A program made the translations under genes and the position numbers. From the NCBI GenBank assembly GCA_945882415.1, contig CAMCWC010000002.1:124001-188000 (forward strand): a stretch of DNA of 64,000 nt, given 5' to 3'. Positions 24,504 through 33,071 of this stretch are shown in pieces. The DNA is from Chthonomonas calidirosea. Lineage in GTDB: Bacteria > Armatimonadota > Fimbriimonadia > Fimbriimonadales > Fimbriimonadaceae. How positions within the stretch are numbered: the stretch's first letter is position 1; each line of letters starts with the position of its first letter. The notes under the pieces were generated by a model. It was given only the letters and a program-made list of their open reading frames with translations, did no database searches and was not told the DNA's origin.

Positions 24504-26104
24504 TACGGTTTTGCCTCCGGGGTATCCGTTTGGAACGTCTCGCGAACGAGTTGCGCCAACTTGTCCCCTTCGTATGGCAATTCTACCGTTGAGTTCACAT
24601 CTTGGCTGCTATGATTCCGCTTGCCAACCCGAAACTCGACGCGCATCGGCGAGCCAACGAGCTTGGTGAGCTGGTCGTTGATGTAGCCTTCGCGCTTGGC
24701 GTTCTCCTTAAACCAGTCCACATCGAACTTGCGCGGATGCTCAAGCACGAGGTTTTCACCTTCAATGGTGATCGCCGACACGCCGTTGAGTTTCTTTTTA
24801 TGAGCGACTTCCGGGAGGACTCGTAAGAGCTCCGCAAGTAATCCCTCAGCCGAGCTGAGATCAGCCGGCACAACGGGCGCAGTCGGCACTTCAACTTCAG
24901 CGGCCGGCTCTTGGACAACCGGAGCTGTCTGAGCGGCCGGGGCCACCTCAACCGGTTTAGCCGCCGGTTTTGTAACGGCCGGAGCAGGAGCAGGAGCAGC
25001 CGCCACAACCGCAACCGGTGCCGCACCCGCGTGTTGCGCCAGCCGAACAAGTTCAGATTCCAACCAAAGCCGCGGCAATGAAATATCGCGAATGACCTTG
25101 TGCGCCTCAGCGAACGAAGACCGAAGCCAGAGCAGCGAATCGCGCCCAAGTTGAACGCTGACGTCGTGCATCGATGCCTCACGGGTGGCGTCCGGGTCGC
25201 GATCAATCTGATAGCTTGCGCGGGTTAGGTCGGAGAGCCGGTAAAGCGCGGATTCCAAAATCGCACGAGGATCGCGCCCGGCACGGGTCATGTCCTCAAC
25301 GAGCTTAATGACGCCAACGACGTCGTTCGCTTTGATAGCAAGCAGGAGTCGATCGGTACTTTCCTCGGGCACCAAGCCCAGTTGGTCGTAGACCGCTTGA
25401 AGCGTGATCTTGCCGTTGGTAGCGACAATCGCCTGCTCAAGCAGCGTCAAAGCATCTCGGTATCCGCCGTCGGCCATTCGGGCGATAGCCGTCACGGCCC
25501 CGGGTTCAATTGAGATCCCTTCTTGCTCGGCCACGTAACTCAGCCGCGAAACCAAGTCGGCCATCGAAGCCCGGTGAAACTCGTACTTTTGGCAGCGAGA
25601 GCGGATCGTCGGCGGAACCTTGTTGAACTCGGTCGTCGCAAGAATAAAGACCAGGTGCGCCGGCGGCTCTTCGATGGTTTTGAGCAAGGCATCAAACGCA
25701 GAGCGGCTGAGGTCGTGGACTTCATCGATGATGAAGATGCGGTACCGCGCGATCATCGGCCGGTACTCGGCGACCTCGACGATCTTCTCTCGGACCGAAT
25801 CAACTCCCGATTCCGAAGCGGCGTCTAGCTCGACAACATCAACGCAAGAGCCCTCGGCGATGCTCTTACAAATCGGATCGTCATCGCTTGGGTTCGGCGT
25901 CGGTCCATCGGTCGCGCAGAGGGCCTTTGCCAGCAATCGCGCGGTCGATGTTTTTCCGGTGCCACGCGGGCCAGTGAAGAGATAAGCGTGCGAGATTCGG
26001 CCCGAAGTGATGCCGTTCTGTAGCGTACGAATCACGTGATCTTGCCCAATCAGATCGTTAAAGGTCTGGCTGCGGTATTTGCGGTAGAGGGAAACCGTGC
26101 TCAA
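24503..26104 (-). CDS. dnaX: DNA polymerase III subunit gamma/tau
   Basis: A 533-aa clamp-loader ATPase. Visible features: Walker A GPRGTGKT (about residue 45), the IFIIDEVHDLSRSAFDALLKTIEEPPAHLVFILATTE stretch (Walker B plus SRC loop region), the SRC motif (IRSRCQKYEF), and domain III. A Pro/Ala-rich linker (APAPAPAVTKPAAKPVEVAPAAQTAP...) joins a C-terminal tau-like domain of about 130 residues. The start is TTG at 26104. Directly upstream lies the SRP RNA gene on the same strand. Confidence 0.96.
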   Translation of the reverse strand: MSTVSLYRKYRSQTFNDLIGQDHVIRTLQNGITSGRISHAYLFTGPRGTGKTSTARLLAKALCATDGPTPNPSDDDPICKSIAEGSCVDVVELDAASESGVDSVREKIVEVAEYRPMIARYRIFIIDEVHDLSRSAFDALLKTIEEPPAHLVFILATTEFNKVPPTIRSRCQKYEFHRASMADLVSRLSYVAEQEGISIEPGAVTAIARMADGGYRDALTLLEQAIVATNGKITLQAVYDQLGLVPEESTDRLLLAIKANDVVGVIKLVEDMTRAGRDPRAILESALYRLSDLTRASYQIDRDPDATREASMHDVSVQLGRDSLLWLRSSFAEAHKVIRDISLPRLWLESELVRLAQHAGAAPVAVVAAAPAPAPAVTKPAAKPVEVAPAAQTAPVVQEPAAEVEVPTAPVVPADLSSAEGLLAELLRVLPEVAHKKKLNGVSAITIEGENLVLEHPRKFDVDWFKENAKREGYINDQLTKLVGSPMRVEFRVGKRNHSSQDVNSTVELPYEGDKLAQLVRETFQTDTPEAKP

Positions 26105-26139
26105 TGGAAGAACCTGACCGAAGGGCTAACGCGAGAGTA

Positions 26140-26231
26140 CCGGGAAGAATGCGTCGCACGGAGAATCGACTTACCGTTGCTACCTTCCGATCCTGGCGGA
26201 GTTCACCAACCTGCCGCCGCGCAGTTCCCGG
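26140..26231 (-). ncRNA. ffs: bacterial small SRP RNA (4.5S-like)
   Basis: On the minus strand the 5' CCGGGAA pairs with 3' TTCCCGG at the ends, and the middle contains the conserved SRP54-binding helix 8 features: GCCAGGATCGGAAGGTAGCAAC, i.e. the GGAA tetraloop and symmetric-loop AGCA. The element is about 92 nt, as in bacteria lacking the Alu domain. It sits 36 nt upstream of dnaX, the usual neighbour of ffs in many lineages. Confidence 0.88.
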
Positions 26232-26399
26232 CTCACAGAAGGTACCCCGAACGGCTAAATCCTCGGGAACTCGTACCTATGTTTTCCCGTTACCGTGCAA
26301 GTGGCGGAACCTAGTATGTCGACGGCCTAGATTTAGGAATCGTCCCGCATAATGCAAACGGGTTTGTCGTAGAACCTCGGGGAAAGGGAGAACGGGAAT

Positions 26400-27350
26400 T
26401 TGGAGATCACAGAAGTTTCGCGTCTAGCAAGCAAGATCGTCGCCGCCGTAGAGACGGCCATCGTAGGTAAGCGGGAAACGGTTGAGCGCTCGGTTCTCAC
26501 CATGTTGTGCGGAGGGCACTTGTTGCTCGAAGACATTCCCGGCGTCGGAAAAACAACGCTCGCCAAGGCGCTTTCACGAGCCATTGGCGGCGAATTCCGC
26601 CGTGTGCAGTTCACGCCCGACCTCCTCCCGAGCGACGTTACCGGAAGCTCCATCTTCAACCAGAAGACATCCGAGTTCGAGTTCCGCCCCGGCCCTATTT
26701 TTGGAAACGTCGTCTTGGCGGATGAAATCAACCGCGCCACGCCGAAGACGCAAAGCTCGCTTCTGGAAGCCATGGAAGAGCGACAGGTCTCGCTAGACGG
26801 CGAGCCCCGCATGCTCCCGAACCCGTTCTTCGTCCTTGCCACGCAGAACAACCTGGAAATGACCGGCACCTATCCGCTGCCGGAAGCCCAGCTCGACCGA
26901 TTCTTTGCCCGACTCTCCCTTGGCTACCCCGATAAAGCCGGAGAAATCGCTGTCCTTTCCTCCCAGCAGAAGCACCACCCGGTCGACGACATCGTGCCGG
27001 TAGTCAGCCTCGAAGAAATGATCGCGATGCAAGAAGCGGTGCGAACCGTGTTTGTCCACGAAAAGCTTAAGGAGTACGTCGTTGACGTCGTCCGCGCCAC
27101 CCGGGAAAGCACGCAGTTGCTCATGGGCGCCTCGCCTCGCGGATCGCTGCACCTCATGCGCGCCGCCCAGGCTGCCGCCGCGATGGCCGGAGAAACCCAG
27201 GTTCGCCCCGAGCACGTGAAGTCCCTTGCGCCGGCCGTTCTGGCTCACCGAGTGATTGCACGAGCCGAACTTAGAAGTCAGGGCATTACGCCAGAAATGG
27301 CGATCATCAAGATGCTCGACAGCGTTCCTGCCCCGGTTCCAGTGAACTAA
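26400..27350 (+). CDS. MoxR-family AAA+ ATPase
   Basis: A 316-aa chaperone-like ATPase. Walker A GVGKTTLAKAL, Walker B VLADEINRATPKTQSSLLEAMEERQV, sensor FFVLATQNNLEMTGTYPLPEAQLDRF. MoxR proteins remodel or activate partner proteins, usually with DUF58/VWA proteins, as here. TTG at 26400 is used; AAAGGGAG ends 9-10 nt before it. First gene of a four-gene operon. Confidence 0.94.
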   Translation: MEITEVSRLASKIVAAVETAIVGKRETVERSVLTMLCGGHLLLEDIPGVGKTTLAKALSRAIGGEFRRVQFTPDLLPSDVTGSSIFNQKTSEFEFRPGPIFGNVVLADEINRATPKTQSSLLEAMEERQVSLDGEPRMLPNPFFVLATQNNLEMTGTYPLPEAQLDRFFARLSLGYPDKAGEIAVLSSQQKHHPVDDIVPVVSLEEMIAMQEAVRTVFVHEKLKEYVVDVVRATRESTQLLMGASPRGSLHLMRAAQAAAAMAGETQVRPEHVKSLAPAVLAHRVIARAELRSQGITPEMAIIKMLDSVPAPVPVN

Positions 27351-27354
27351 ACAA

Positions 27355-28551
27355 ATGCGAAACGTCGCCGGATTCTCGCTCACGCTGGCTTCCATTTTCC
27401 TTGCGGTGGTGGCGGTGCTCATTCAAGCGCCGTCGCTCTTCTACATGGGAACGGCGTTGTTTGCAACCATCGGCGGCAGTAACTTGCAGGCTTGGCTGGC
27501 CGTTCGAGGTCTTCGCTTCGAGCGAATCGCGCCGAGTTCGGTTCGGATTGGCGACTTGGTCACGATCGAAATCGCAATTTGGAGCGAACGCCGTATTCGC
27601 CGCCCACTCATTTCGGTGCTAGACAAGTTGCCGGGCCGACTGCGGGTGCAGAGCCTGACTCCCAGCCTTCCCGTTGCACCGGCCTTTGATACGCCCATCG
27701 TCACGCAGTACCAATTCCGCGCTCTTCGGCGCGGTCGGTATCGCTGGAGCGGACTCACCGTCTCCGGAACGGACGCCCTTGGGCTCGTGACCAAAAAGAA
27801 GGATTACGAGACGGAGACGACGGAGATCACGATTGTCCCACGTCCGATTCCGGTCTCAATCGAACTTCCCGTCGCCGCCGGCTGGGGCATAAGCGAAGCC
27901 GAAAGTGGCCAGACCCGAGGCGCGGGAATTGAACCTCGCGGTATTCGCGAATACTCGCACGGCGACTCCCTCCGGCACGTTCACTGGCGCTCCACCGCCC
28001 GAACCGGTCGCCTGCTGGTGAAAGAATTTGAAGCCGGTACTCACGCCGCCGCCGCATTCCTATTCCAAAGAACTAGGGGCACCGATCTCGCCAGCGATTC
28101 TATCGGCTCGCTCGACATGATGTGCGGGCACGTGCTCTTCCTGGCCGATATGTTCATCCAGCAAGGCGCGCGAGTGGAACTTCCGGGCTTGGACAATGCC
28201 GCAAGCCACTTGTTGCCAACCGAGCGGATTCGGGAAATCAGCGAAGTGCTCGCCACCATTGCCGACGACTCCGGCTCGACCGTCAGCGAGGAACTCGCTC
28301 GAACCGATGGCCAATTGCCGCCGGGCTCGGTTGTGTTTGTACTGCTTTCGGTCGCGGACCCGAACCTAGCCGGAATCATGCCTCGGCTAGCCGTTCGCGG
28401 CACGACGATCGTCCCGTTACTCTACGATGCTCACGCATTCGATCCGAAGTTTAAGGGGGTCAGCGCCACCAACCCGGACTTTATTGCCGGTCTCCGCGCC
28501 GGCGGGGCTAGCCCGTTTGTGATGCCAATCGACGGAGGGGAATATGCTTAA
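27355..28551 (+). CDS. DUF58 domain protein
   Basis: A 398-aa membrane protein starting 4 nt after the MoxR stop. Two N-terminal hydrophobic segments (FSLTLASIFLAVVAVLIQAPSLFYMGTALF) anchor it; then a beta-sandwich region (DLVTIEIAIWSERRIRRPLISVLDKLP). The DUF58 core motif is GIREYSHGDSLRHVHWRSTARTGRLLVKEFE. DUF58 proteins work with MoxR ATPases and DUF3488/transglutaminase proteins; their exact role is unknown. The last bases overlap the next gene by 8 nt. Confidence 0.92.
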   Translation: MRNVAGFSLTLASIFLAVVAVLIQAPSLFYMGTALFATIGGSNLQAWLAVRGLRFERIAPSSVRIGDLVTIEIAIWSERRIRRPLISVLDKLPGRLRVQSLTPSLPVAPAFDTPIVTQYQFRALRRGRYRWSGLTVSGTDALGLVTKKKDYETETTEITIVPRPIPVSIELPVAAGWGISEAESGQTRGAGIEPRGIREYSHGDSLRHVHWRSTARTGRLLVKEFEAGTHAAAAFLFQRTRGTDLASDSIGSLDMMCGHVLFLADMFIQQGARVELPGLDNAASHLLPTERIREISEVLATIADDSGSTVSEELARTDGQLPPGSVVFVLLSVADPNLAGIMPRLAVRGTTIVPLLYDAHAFDPKFKGVSATNPDFIAGLRAGGASPFVMPIDGGEYA

Positions 28552-30604
28552 TTTGAGCCTTCGCGCCTCAACCGCGCCGCGAGATCGAAGCAAGATCAAC
28601 ACGTTGGACTACCTGCTCATGACGGTTGGCAGCATGCTTGCGGCCTACTCCGCCGGCATGGGAATCAACCAGCCAGAGGTGGGCATGTTCTTCGTCCGCC
28701 TCATTGCCGTCGGCACCGTCTTCAGCTTCTTTGTCCGCCGATTGCTTGGGGATTCCTGGTTAATCAAAGCGGACGGATTTCTCTATGCCGTGCTTGGGCT
28801 GATTGCTGTCACCCAGTCTCAAAGCTTGAATAGCCTGCTTCCGGGCGAGCCGTTTCCTCGCGCGCTGTTGGCCGCGAGTTGGCTAGGCTGGATGCTGACC
28901 CTCGGCAGTTTTGTGACCTGGCGCGACGGAACGTTGCTCTTCCAGGCCATTCCGGCCATTGCCCTCTTCGGCCTGGTCGGCGTTTACGACACCTACCGAG
29001 ACGTTACGTTCAACTTCTTCGGATTCCTGTTGTGTCTGGCCACCCTCTTCTCCCGTGCTCACGGCCGAGACATGCTTCGGCTGGTCATCGAGTCCGGTTT
29101 TGCGGGTCGTGCCGAGCAAAAGAGCCGCGTCCAGTCGGCCGTGCGGCAAGACCAAGCCCTGTATGAACGGATGCGCATGGGTCCTTGGCAGTGGATGGCC
29201 GGGCCAGAATGGGCTTTGCTTTCCGCCCTCGTCATCGTTGGGCTCAGTTTGCTCGGCGCACCGGTGATCCAGGCCACCGTACAAACCGTAGCTTCGAACG
29301 TTAAGGTCACGGTTCCGACCTCGGCGGTGCCGCAAAATACACGCGGGAACACCATTCGGGATGTCGCCGAGCTCAGGGTCGGCAACGGCCCCAACGCGGG
29401 GCTCACCGCAAGACCGCTTTATGAGTACTCCGCCACCGGCGGAAACAGCTACCTCCGCTCGTCCATCTACGACAACTACACCGGCTCGGGATGGGATCGA
29501 GAATACAACGGAGCCTACAACCAAGCCCAGCAATGGATTGCTGAACCGGCTCAATTCACCTTTACAATCACCCGACTCACCCCCGCGTTCACCCTTCCCG
29601 CCCCGGCAGAGGTCGTGGTATGGAACGAGTCAGACGAGATTCGGCCTTCGAACTATGGCACCTACAACATAGATGCCCAATCCGGCCGAACGAGCTTCAC
29701 CGGAAGTGCCATCGAACCTGCAGAAGACTCCGGCTACGAAATTTCGCTTGCCACCGAGTTTGCGGAAACAACCCTTGTTCGGAAGCCGCGAGTTCCAAAG
29801 CGGGTGAAGGACTTCGTCGCAAAAGCCATTAAAGGGGCAAAGACCGACCGTGAGAAAGCTGACCGCTTGCGCGTCGCAATCGGCAACCAGTGCCTGTACA
29901 ACATCAAGGCAGAAGCCGTTCCGAGCGGCTCCGACCCGGTCGATCACTTCCTTTTCGAGAGTAAAGAAGGCTATTGCGACCTCTTCGCCACCACAATGAC
30001 CGTGTTAGCCCGCGAGGCCGGATTACCCGCTCGCTACGTCCAGGGCTTCTTGCCCGATCCGTTCAACAAGGATGGCGCGAGTCGCCAGTTGGTCCTTGAA
30101 AAGGACTATCACGCTTGGTGCGAGATTCTCTTTGAGGACTACGGCTGGGTGGTCTACGATGCGACGGGTGACGCCCAATCCGTTCCCGGCGGAGAACGGG
30201 GCACCGCCACATCTACCGTGCCGTTTTATCAAAGCGACGAGTTCCGGCGGTTGGTCGACGGCGGAGTGATCTTCCTCGGCGTAGTCGTAGTCGCAGCCGT
30301 TGCTTACGTTCGATTGCGCCCGAGCGGCACGATCGTTCGGCGCCGCGAGATTGACCGTGTGGCCGTTGAGTTTGTAAAAATGCTCGAGCGTCGCACGAAA
30401 CAGCGCCGCCGGGTGAGTCAAACCCTGGGCGAGTACGTGCGTTCGCTTGGAGATAAACTCACGAACCCAGAAGAAGCTAGCCGCTTAGCCGAGGTGATCG
30501 CGATCGGGATGTACGCCCCGGAACCTCCTGCAGACGAGACCGTTAAAACGATCCGTAAGCAGATCGCCGCGCTCAAAGCTAGTCTTCGAAACCAAAAATC
30601 GTGA
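28544..30604 (+). CDS. TgpA-like membrane transglutaminase-fold protein
   Basis: A 686-aa protein. The N-terminal ~250 residues hold several transmembrane helices (MTVGSMLAAYSAG..., LIAVGTVFSFFV, LLAASWLGWMLTLGSF, ALLSALVIVGLSLLGAPV), then a periplasmic region and a transglutaminase domain. The catalytic triad is visible: Cys in GYCDLFATTMTVLAREAGLPARYVQGF, His in KDYHAWCEI, Asp in YDATGD. A final helix (VIFLGVVVVAAVAYV) and cytoplasmic C-terminus follow. Likely a cysteine protease or crosslinker acting outside the membrane. Third gene of the MoxR-DUF58 operon. Confidence 0.9.
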   Translation: MLNLSLRASTAPRDRSKINTLDYLLMTVGSMLAAYSAGMGINQPEVGMFFVRLIAVGTVFSFFVRRLLGDSWLIKADGFLYAVLGLIAVTQSQSLNSLLPGEPFPRALLAASWLGWMLTLGSFVTWRDGTLLFQAIPAIALFGLVGVYDTYRDVTFNFFGFLLCLATLFSRAHGRDMLRLVIESGFAGRAEQKSRVQSAVRQDQALYERMRMGPWQWMAGPEWALLSALVIVGLSLLGAPVIQATVQTVASNVKVTVPTSAVPQNTRGNTIRDVAELRVGNGPNAGLTARPLYEYSATGGNSYLRSSIYDNYTGSGWDREYNGAYNQAQQWIAEPAQFTFTITRLTPAFTLPAPAEVVVWNESDEIRPSNYGTYNIDAQSGRTSFTGSAIEPAEDSGYEISLATEFAETTLVRKPRVPKRVKDFVAKAIKGAKTDREKADRLRVAIGNQCLYNIKAEAVPSGSDPVDHFLFESKEGYCDLFATTMTVLAREAGLPARYVQGFLPDPFNKDGASRQLVLEKDYHAWCEILFEDYGWVVYDATGDAQSVPGGERGTATSTVPFYQSDEFRRLVDGGVIFLGVVVVAAVAYVRLRPSGTIVRRREIDRVAVEFVKMLERRTKQRRRVSQTLGEYVRSLGDKLTNPEEASRLAEVIAIGMYAPEPPADETVKTIRKQIAALKASLRNQKS

Positions 30605-31674
30605 GTGATGTCAAGAAAGCCGCCGCCAAGAGCCTCGTCCTGATTTCGGGCGACGAGCCGACGCTGCGCGACCACGCCCTCACCGATTTGCTCTTTGCCG
30701 CCGAAGTCACGAAGGACGATTTTGAGACGGAGATGATGGACGGCGATACGTCTGACCCTGCCACCTGGGCCGCAAGCGCAGGGACCGCACCGTTCATGGC
30801 CGTGAGGCGAACCGTTATCGTTCGGCACCTCCTGCGCCGCGATGCTGACCTGAAATCCACCGCGTTGCACGGACTGCCCCCGACCGCGCTGGTCATTTTG
30901 ATGGCCGACGACGCCAGCGGGGACGAATCTCGCCTTGCCACGCGGCGAAAGAACTGGGAGAAGCTCGTTGTGGCGGCCGGTGGAGCCGTGTTGGCCCCGA
31001 ACGCGAGTGGAGAGAAGGCAGTCGACGAGCTTAAGGCGCTCGCGGCAAAGCAAGGCAAGCAGATCAGCGGCCCGGCGCTTGATACGCTGCTTGAGATGTG
31101 TGGCGGCGGATTCAGCCGAGCGGCGGAAGAGCTTGACAAGTTATGCCTTTATGCCAACGACGAAGCGCAGATCAAGGAGTCCGACGTCCGCGCCATCGTT
31201 GTTCCCGCCCGAGAATGGAACGTATTCTCCATGATGGACGGCATCCTCAAGAACGATGTCGCAAGCGCGTTGCGGCAGTTGCGCATTTTGGTGAACAACT
31301 CCGACAAGGCCGACGCCGCTATTTTTGGCAACATCCTGCCCCAGACCTTACGAGCGGTACGCCTGCTCTACCAAGCCCGGGTCTGCCATGAAGCGCAGGT
31401 TCAGCCTTCGAATGCATCCGAAAGCCTCGCCGCGCAGTTCCCCAGCAAGCCGAACATTTGCCGCGAAAAGCCGTACACCCAGCGCACCTACATGGCGGCC
31501 GCGCAAAACGTCTCCCTCGGGCGGATCGAAGGTTGCTTCCAGATTCTCGCCGATACGGATGCGAAGCTGAAAGGCGCCCTGCCTGCCTTCTCGCGGATTG
31601 AGACTTTGGAGATGATGATTTTGGAGATGGCAAACCGAATTCATCGCAAAGCGCCGGTTCGTTCCGGTCGCTAA
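30601..31674 (+). CDS. holA: DNA polymerase III subunit delta
   Basis: A 357-aa clamp-loader wrench subunit that opens the beta ring. The start LISGDEPTLRDHALTDLLF matches the holA N-terminus; LLEMCGGGFSRAAEELDKLCLYA and NVFSMMDGILKNDVASALRQLRILV are typical of domains II-III. The C-terminal AAQNVSLGRIEGCFQILADTDAKLKGA is family-like. The GTG start overlaps the transglutaminase stop by 4 nt, so an essential replication gene is coupled to the MoxR operon. Confidence 0.9.
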   Translation: MSDVKKAAAKSLVLISGDEPTLRDHALTDLLFAAEVTKDDFETEMMDGDTSDPATWAASAGTAPFMAVRRTVIVRHLLRRDADLKSTALHGLPPTALVILMADDASGDESRLATRRKNWEKLVVAAGGAVLAPNASGEKAVDELKALAAKQGKQISGPALDTLLEMCGGGFSRAAEELDKLCLYANDEAQIKESDVRAIVVPAREWNVFSMMDGILKNDVASALRQLRILVNNSDKADAAIFGNILPQTLRAVRLLYQARVCHEAQVQPSNASESLAAQFPSKPNICREKPYTQRTYMAAAQNVSLGRIEGCFQILADTDAKLKGALPAFSRIETLEMMILEMANRIHRKAPVRSGR

Positions 31675-31689
31675 TATCCAAAGCTGGCT

Positions 31690-31695
31690 TATACT
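31690..31695 (+). promoter_or_regulatory. -10-like box TATACT, 6 nt before GTG
   Basis: TATACT, then TTTTCG and the GTG at 31702. No -35 consensus at the expected distance. Predicts a leaderless mRNA for the first paralogue. Confidence 0.45.
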
Positions 31696-31701
31696 TTTTC
31701 G

Positions 31702-33063
31702 GTGGATGCGGCGGACAAACGGGCGCGGAGGATTAAGTTTTGGCGGGTTTTCCTTTCATGCCTGGCCGCTCTTACCGTGCTTGGTTCGATAGGAATATTC
31801 ACGTATGCTCGCATCGCAAAGAATGAGCGGGATACGGAACTGAAGCTCGCAGCTGAAGCTGGGCTACCCAAATCGTGGGAAGACCTTCGACGTCCGTACA
31901 ACCCAAACCGCGATGCTCGCGAACCGTTGCAGGCGTTCCAAGATGCCTGGAAAACTGCCAACCTCCCGGCAGCCGGCCAGATGGGCGCAAATTTCCGAGA
32001 CGAAAGGGGCCAGAGAGTTAAAGTTGTCCGTGCCCATCCAGAGCTGGAGCAATTAGCCGGGAATGTTTTAAGTCGAACCGAACTGAACATGTTCGACGCT
32101 CCCGAGCAGGGGTTTCAGGCCGATTTCAGTAGGCTCACGCAGACAAAGGCGGTTATGGATTACTGCCGAGCAAGGGCGACAATCCTTTCTGAGGACGGCG
32201 ATCCCCTCGCCGCCCTAGGTGTTTTGCAAGAATCCTCTAAGCTCGTCAAACTCACGCGACAAGAGTCGAGCAGTCTAATTGCAGAGCTAGTCGCCACGGC
32301 CATCGAAGCCATCCTGATCAAATCTACACTAGATATTCTTAAAAAGCATGGTCACCGGCCAGCGGTTCAGAGCAAAGCCTTATCCCTAGTGGATAACCTG
32401 GGCCGTCCGAGCGACGTTAAAAGAGCGCTGCAACTCGAATTTGCGGGTCAACTCGTCGAGGAATACAACCTCGCAACGAAAGGGCCGGAATACTACAATA
32501 AGTTCTTTGGACTAGAGCCGATGCCTTTTGAAGACGAGGAAGAACCAGAGGATCGGGACCCCCGAGTAGAAAAGCTTCTTTTAAGGATGCGGATACCAGG
32601 AACCAGAGACGTCTTGTTCAAAAACTTGTTCCGCGCCTTTCGCGAACTGTATCAAGACCTTCCCGACGATCCTTACGATGGATTCGCACGACTGCAGGTA
32701 GCGAAGAAACACTCGAAAATCGCTGACGAGAAGATGGGAGAGATGGAGTACCTCATTCCAATCATGATCGACACCGCTTGCAGTGAGGTGAAGTCTGACC
32801 TTCGCGGCATCGCTGAGCGACGAGCTTTGAAGGCGCTGATTCTCTCCCTCCAGATTCGGACAAAAACGGGTCGCTTCCCAACCGAGCTTCCATTATCAGG
32901 AGCTGAGGCGATCGACCCGTTCTCCGGAAAGCCTCTAAAATTTAAGCAGCTTGACGGTTATCTCGTTGCCTATAGTGTTGGTTACGACGGCGTGGATGAT
33001 GGAGGCCAGAACACAATCACTTCAGGTCTCCTTCCGAAAGATATAGGCTTCGGAGTCCAGTAG
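31702..33063 (+). CDS. paralogous envelope family protein A
   Basis: A 453-aa protein of unrecognised family. One N-terminal transmembrane helix (VFLSCLAALTVLGSIGIFTYARI) precedes a large extracytoplasmic part. It shares with the 34547 gene the opening GLPKSWEDLRRPYN...REPL.AFQ.. and with all three neighbours the ending AIDPFSGKPLKFKQ......YSVGYDGVDDGGQN. The latter resembles the C-terminal calcium-site region of GspG-type pseudopilins (DPFG...YSVG.D...DGG), but no pilin-type prepilin cleavage site is seen. TATACT lies 6 nt before the GTG start. Function unknown. Confidence 0.75.
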   Translation: MDAADKRARRIKFWRVFLSCLAALTVLGSIGIFTYARIAKNERDTELKLAAEAGLPKSWEDLRRPYNPNRDAREPLQAFQDAWKTANLPAAGQMGANFRDERGQRVKVVRAHPELEQLAGNVLSRTELNMFDAPEQGFQADFSRLTQTKAVMDYCRARATILSEDGDPLAALGVLQESSKLVKLTRQESSSLIAELVATAIEAILIKSTLDILKKHGHRPAVQSKALSLVDNLGRPSDVKRALQLEFAGQLVEEYNLATKGPEYYNKFFGLEPMPFEDEEEPEDRDPRVEKLLLRMRIPGTRDVLFKNLFRAFRELYQDLPDDPYDGFARLQVAKKHSKIADEKMGEMEYLIPIMIDTACSEVKSDLRGIAERRALKALILSLQIRTKTGRFPTELPLSGAEAIDPFSGKPLKFKQLDGYLVAYSVGYDGVDDGGQNTITSGLLPKDIGFGVQ

Positions 33064-33071
33064 ACCTCCCC

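Noticed and set aside
24790-24807. possible dnaX programmed -1 frameshift site (AAAAAG run)
   Set aside because: The run is preceded by T, not the canonical A-AAA-AAG heptamer, and it is near the 3' end, so gamma production by frameshift is unsupported.
24595-25206. 203-aa Leu/Arg-rich minus-strand ORF inside dnaX
   Set aside because: Out-of-frame reading of the Pro/Ala linker; dnaX continues in its own frame.
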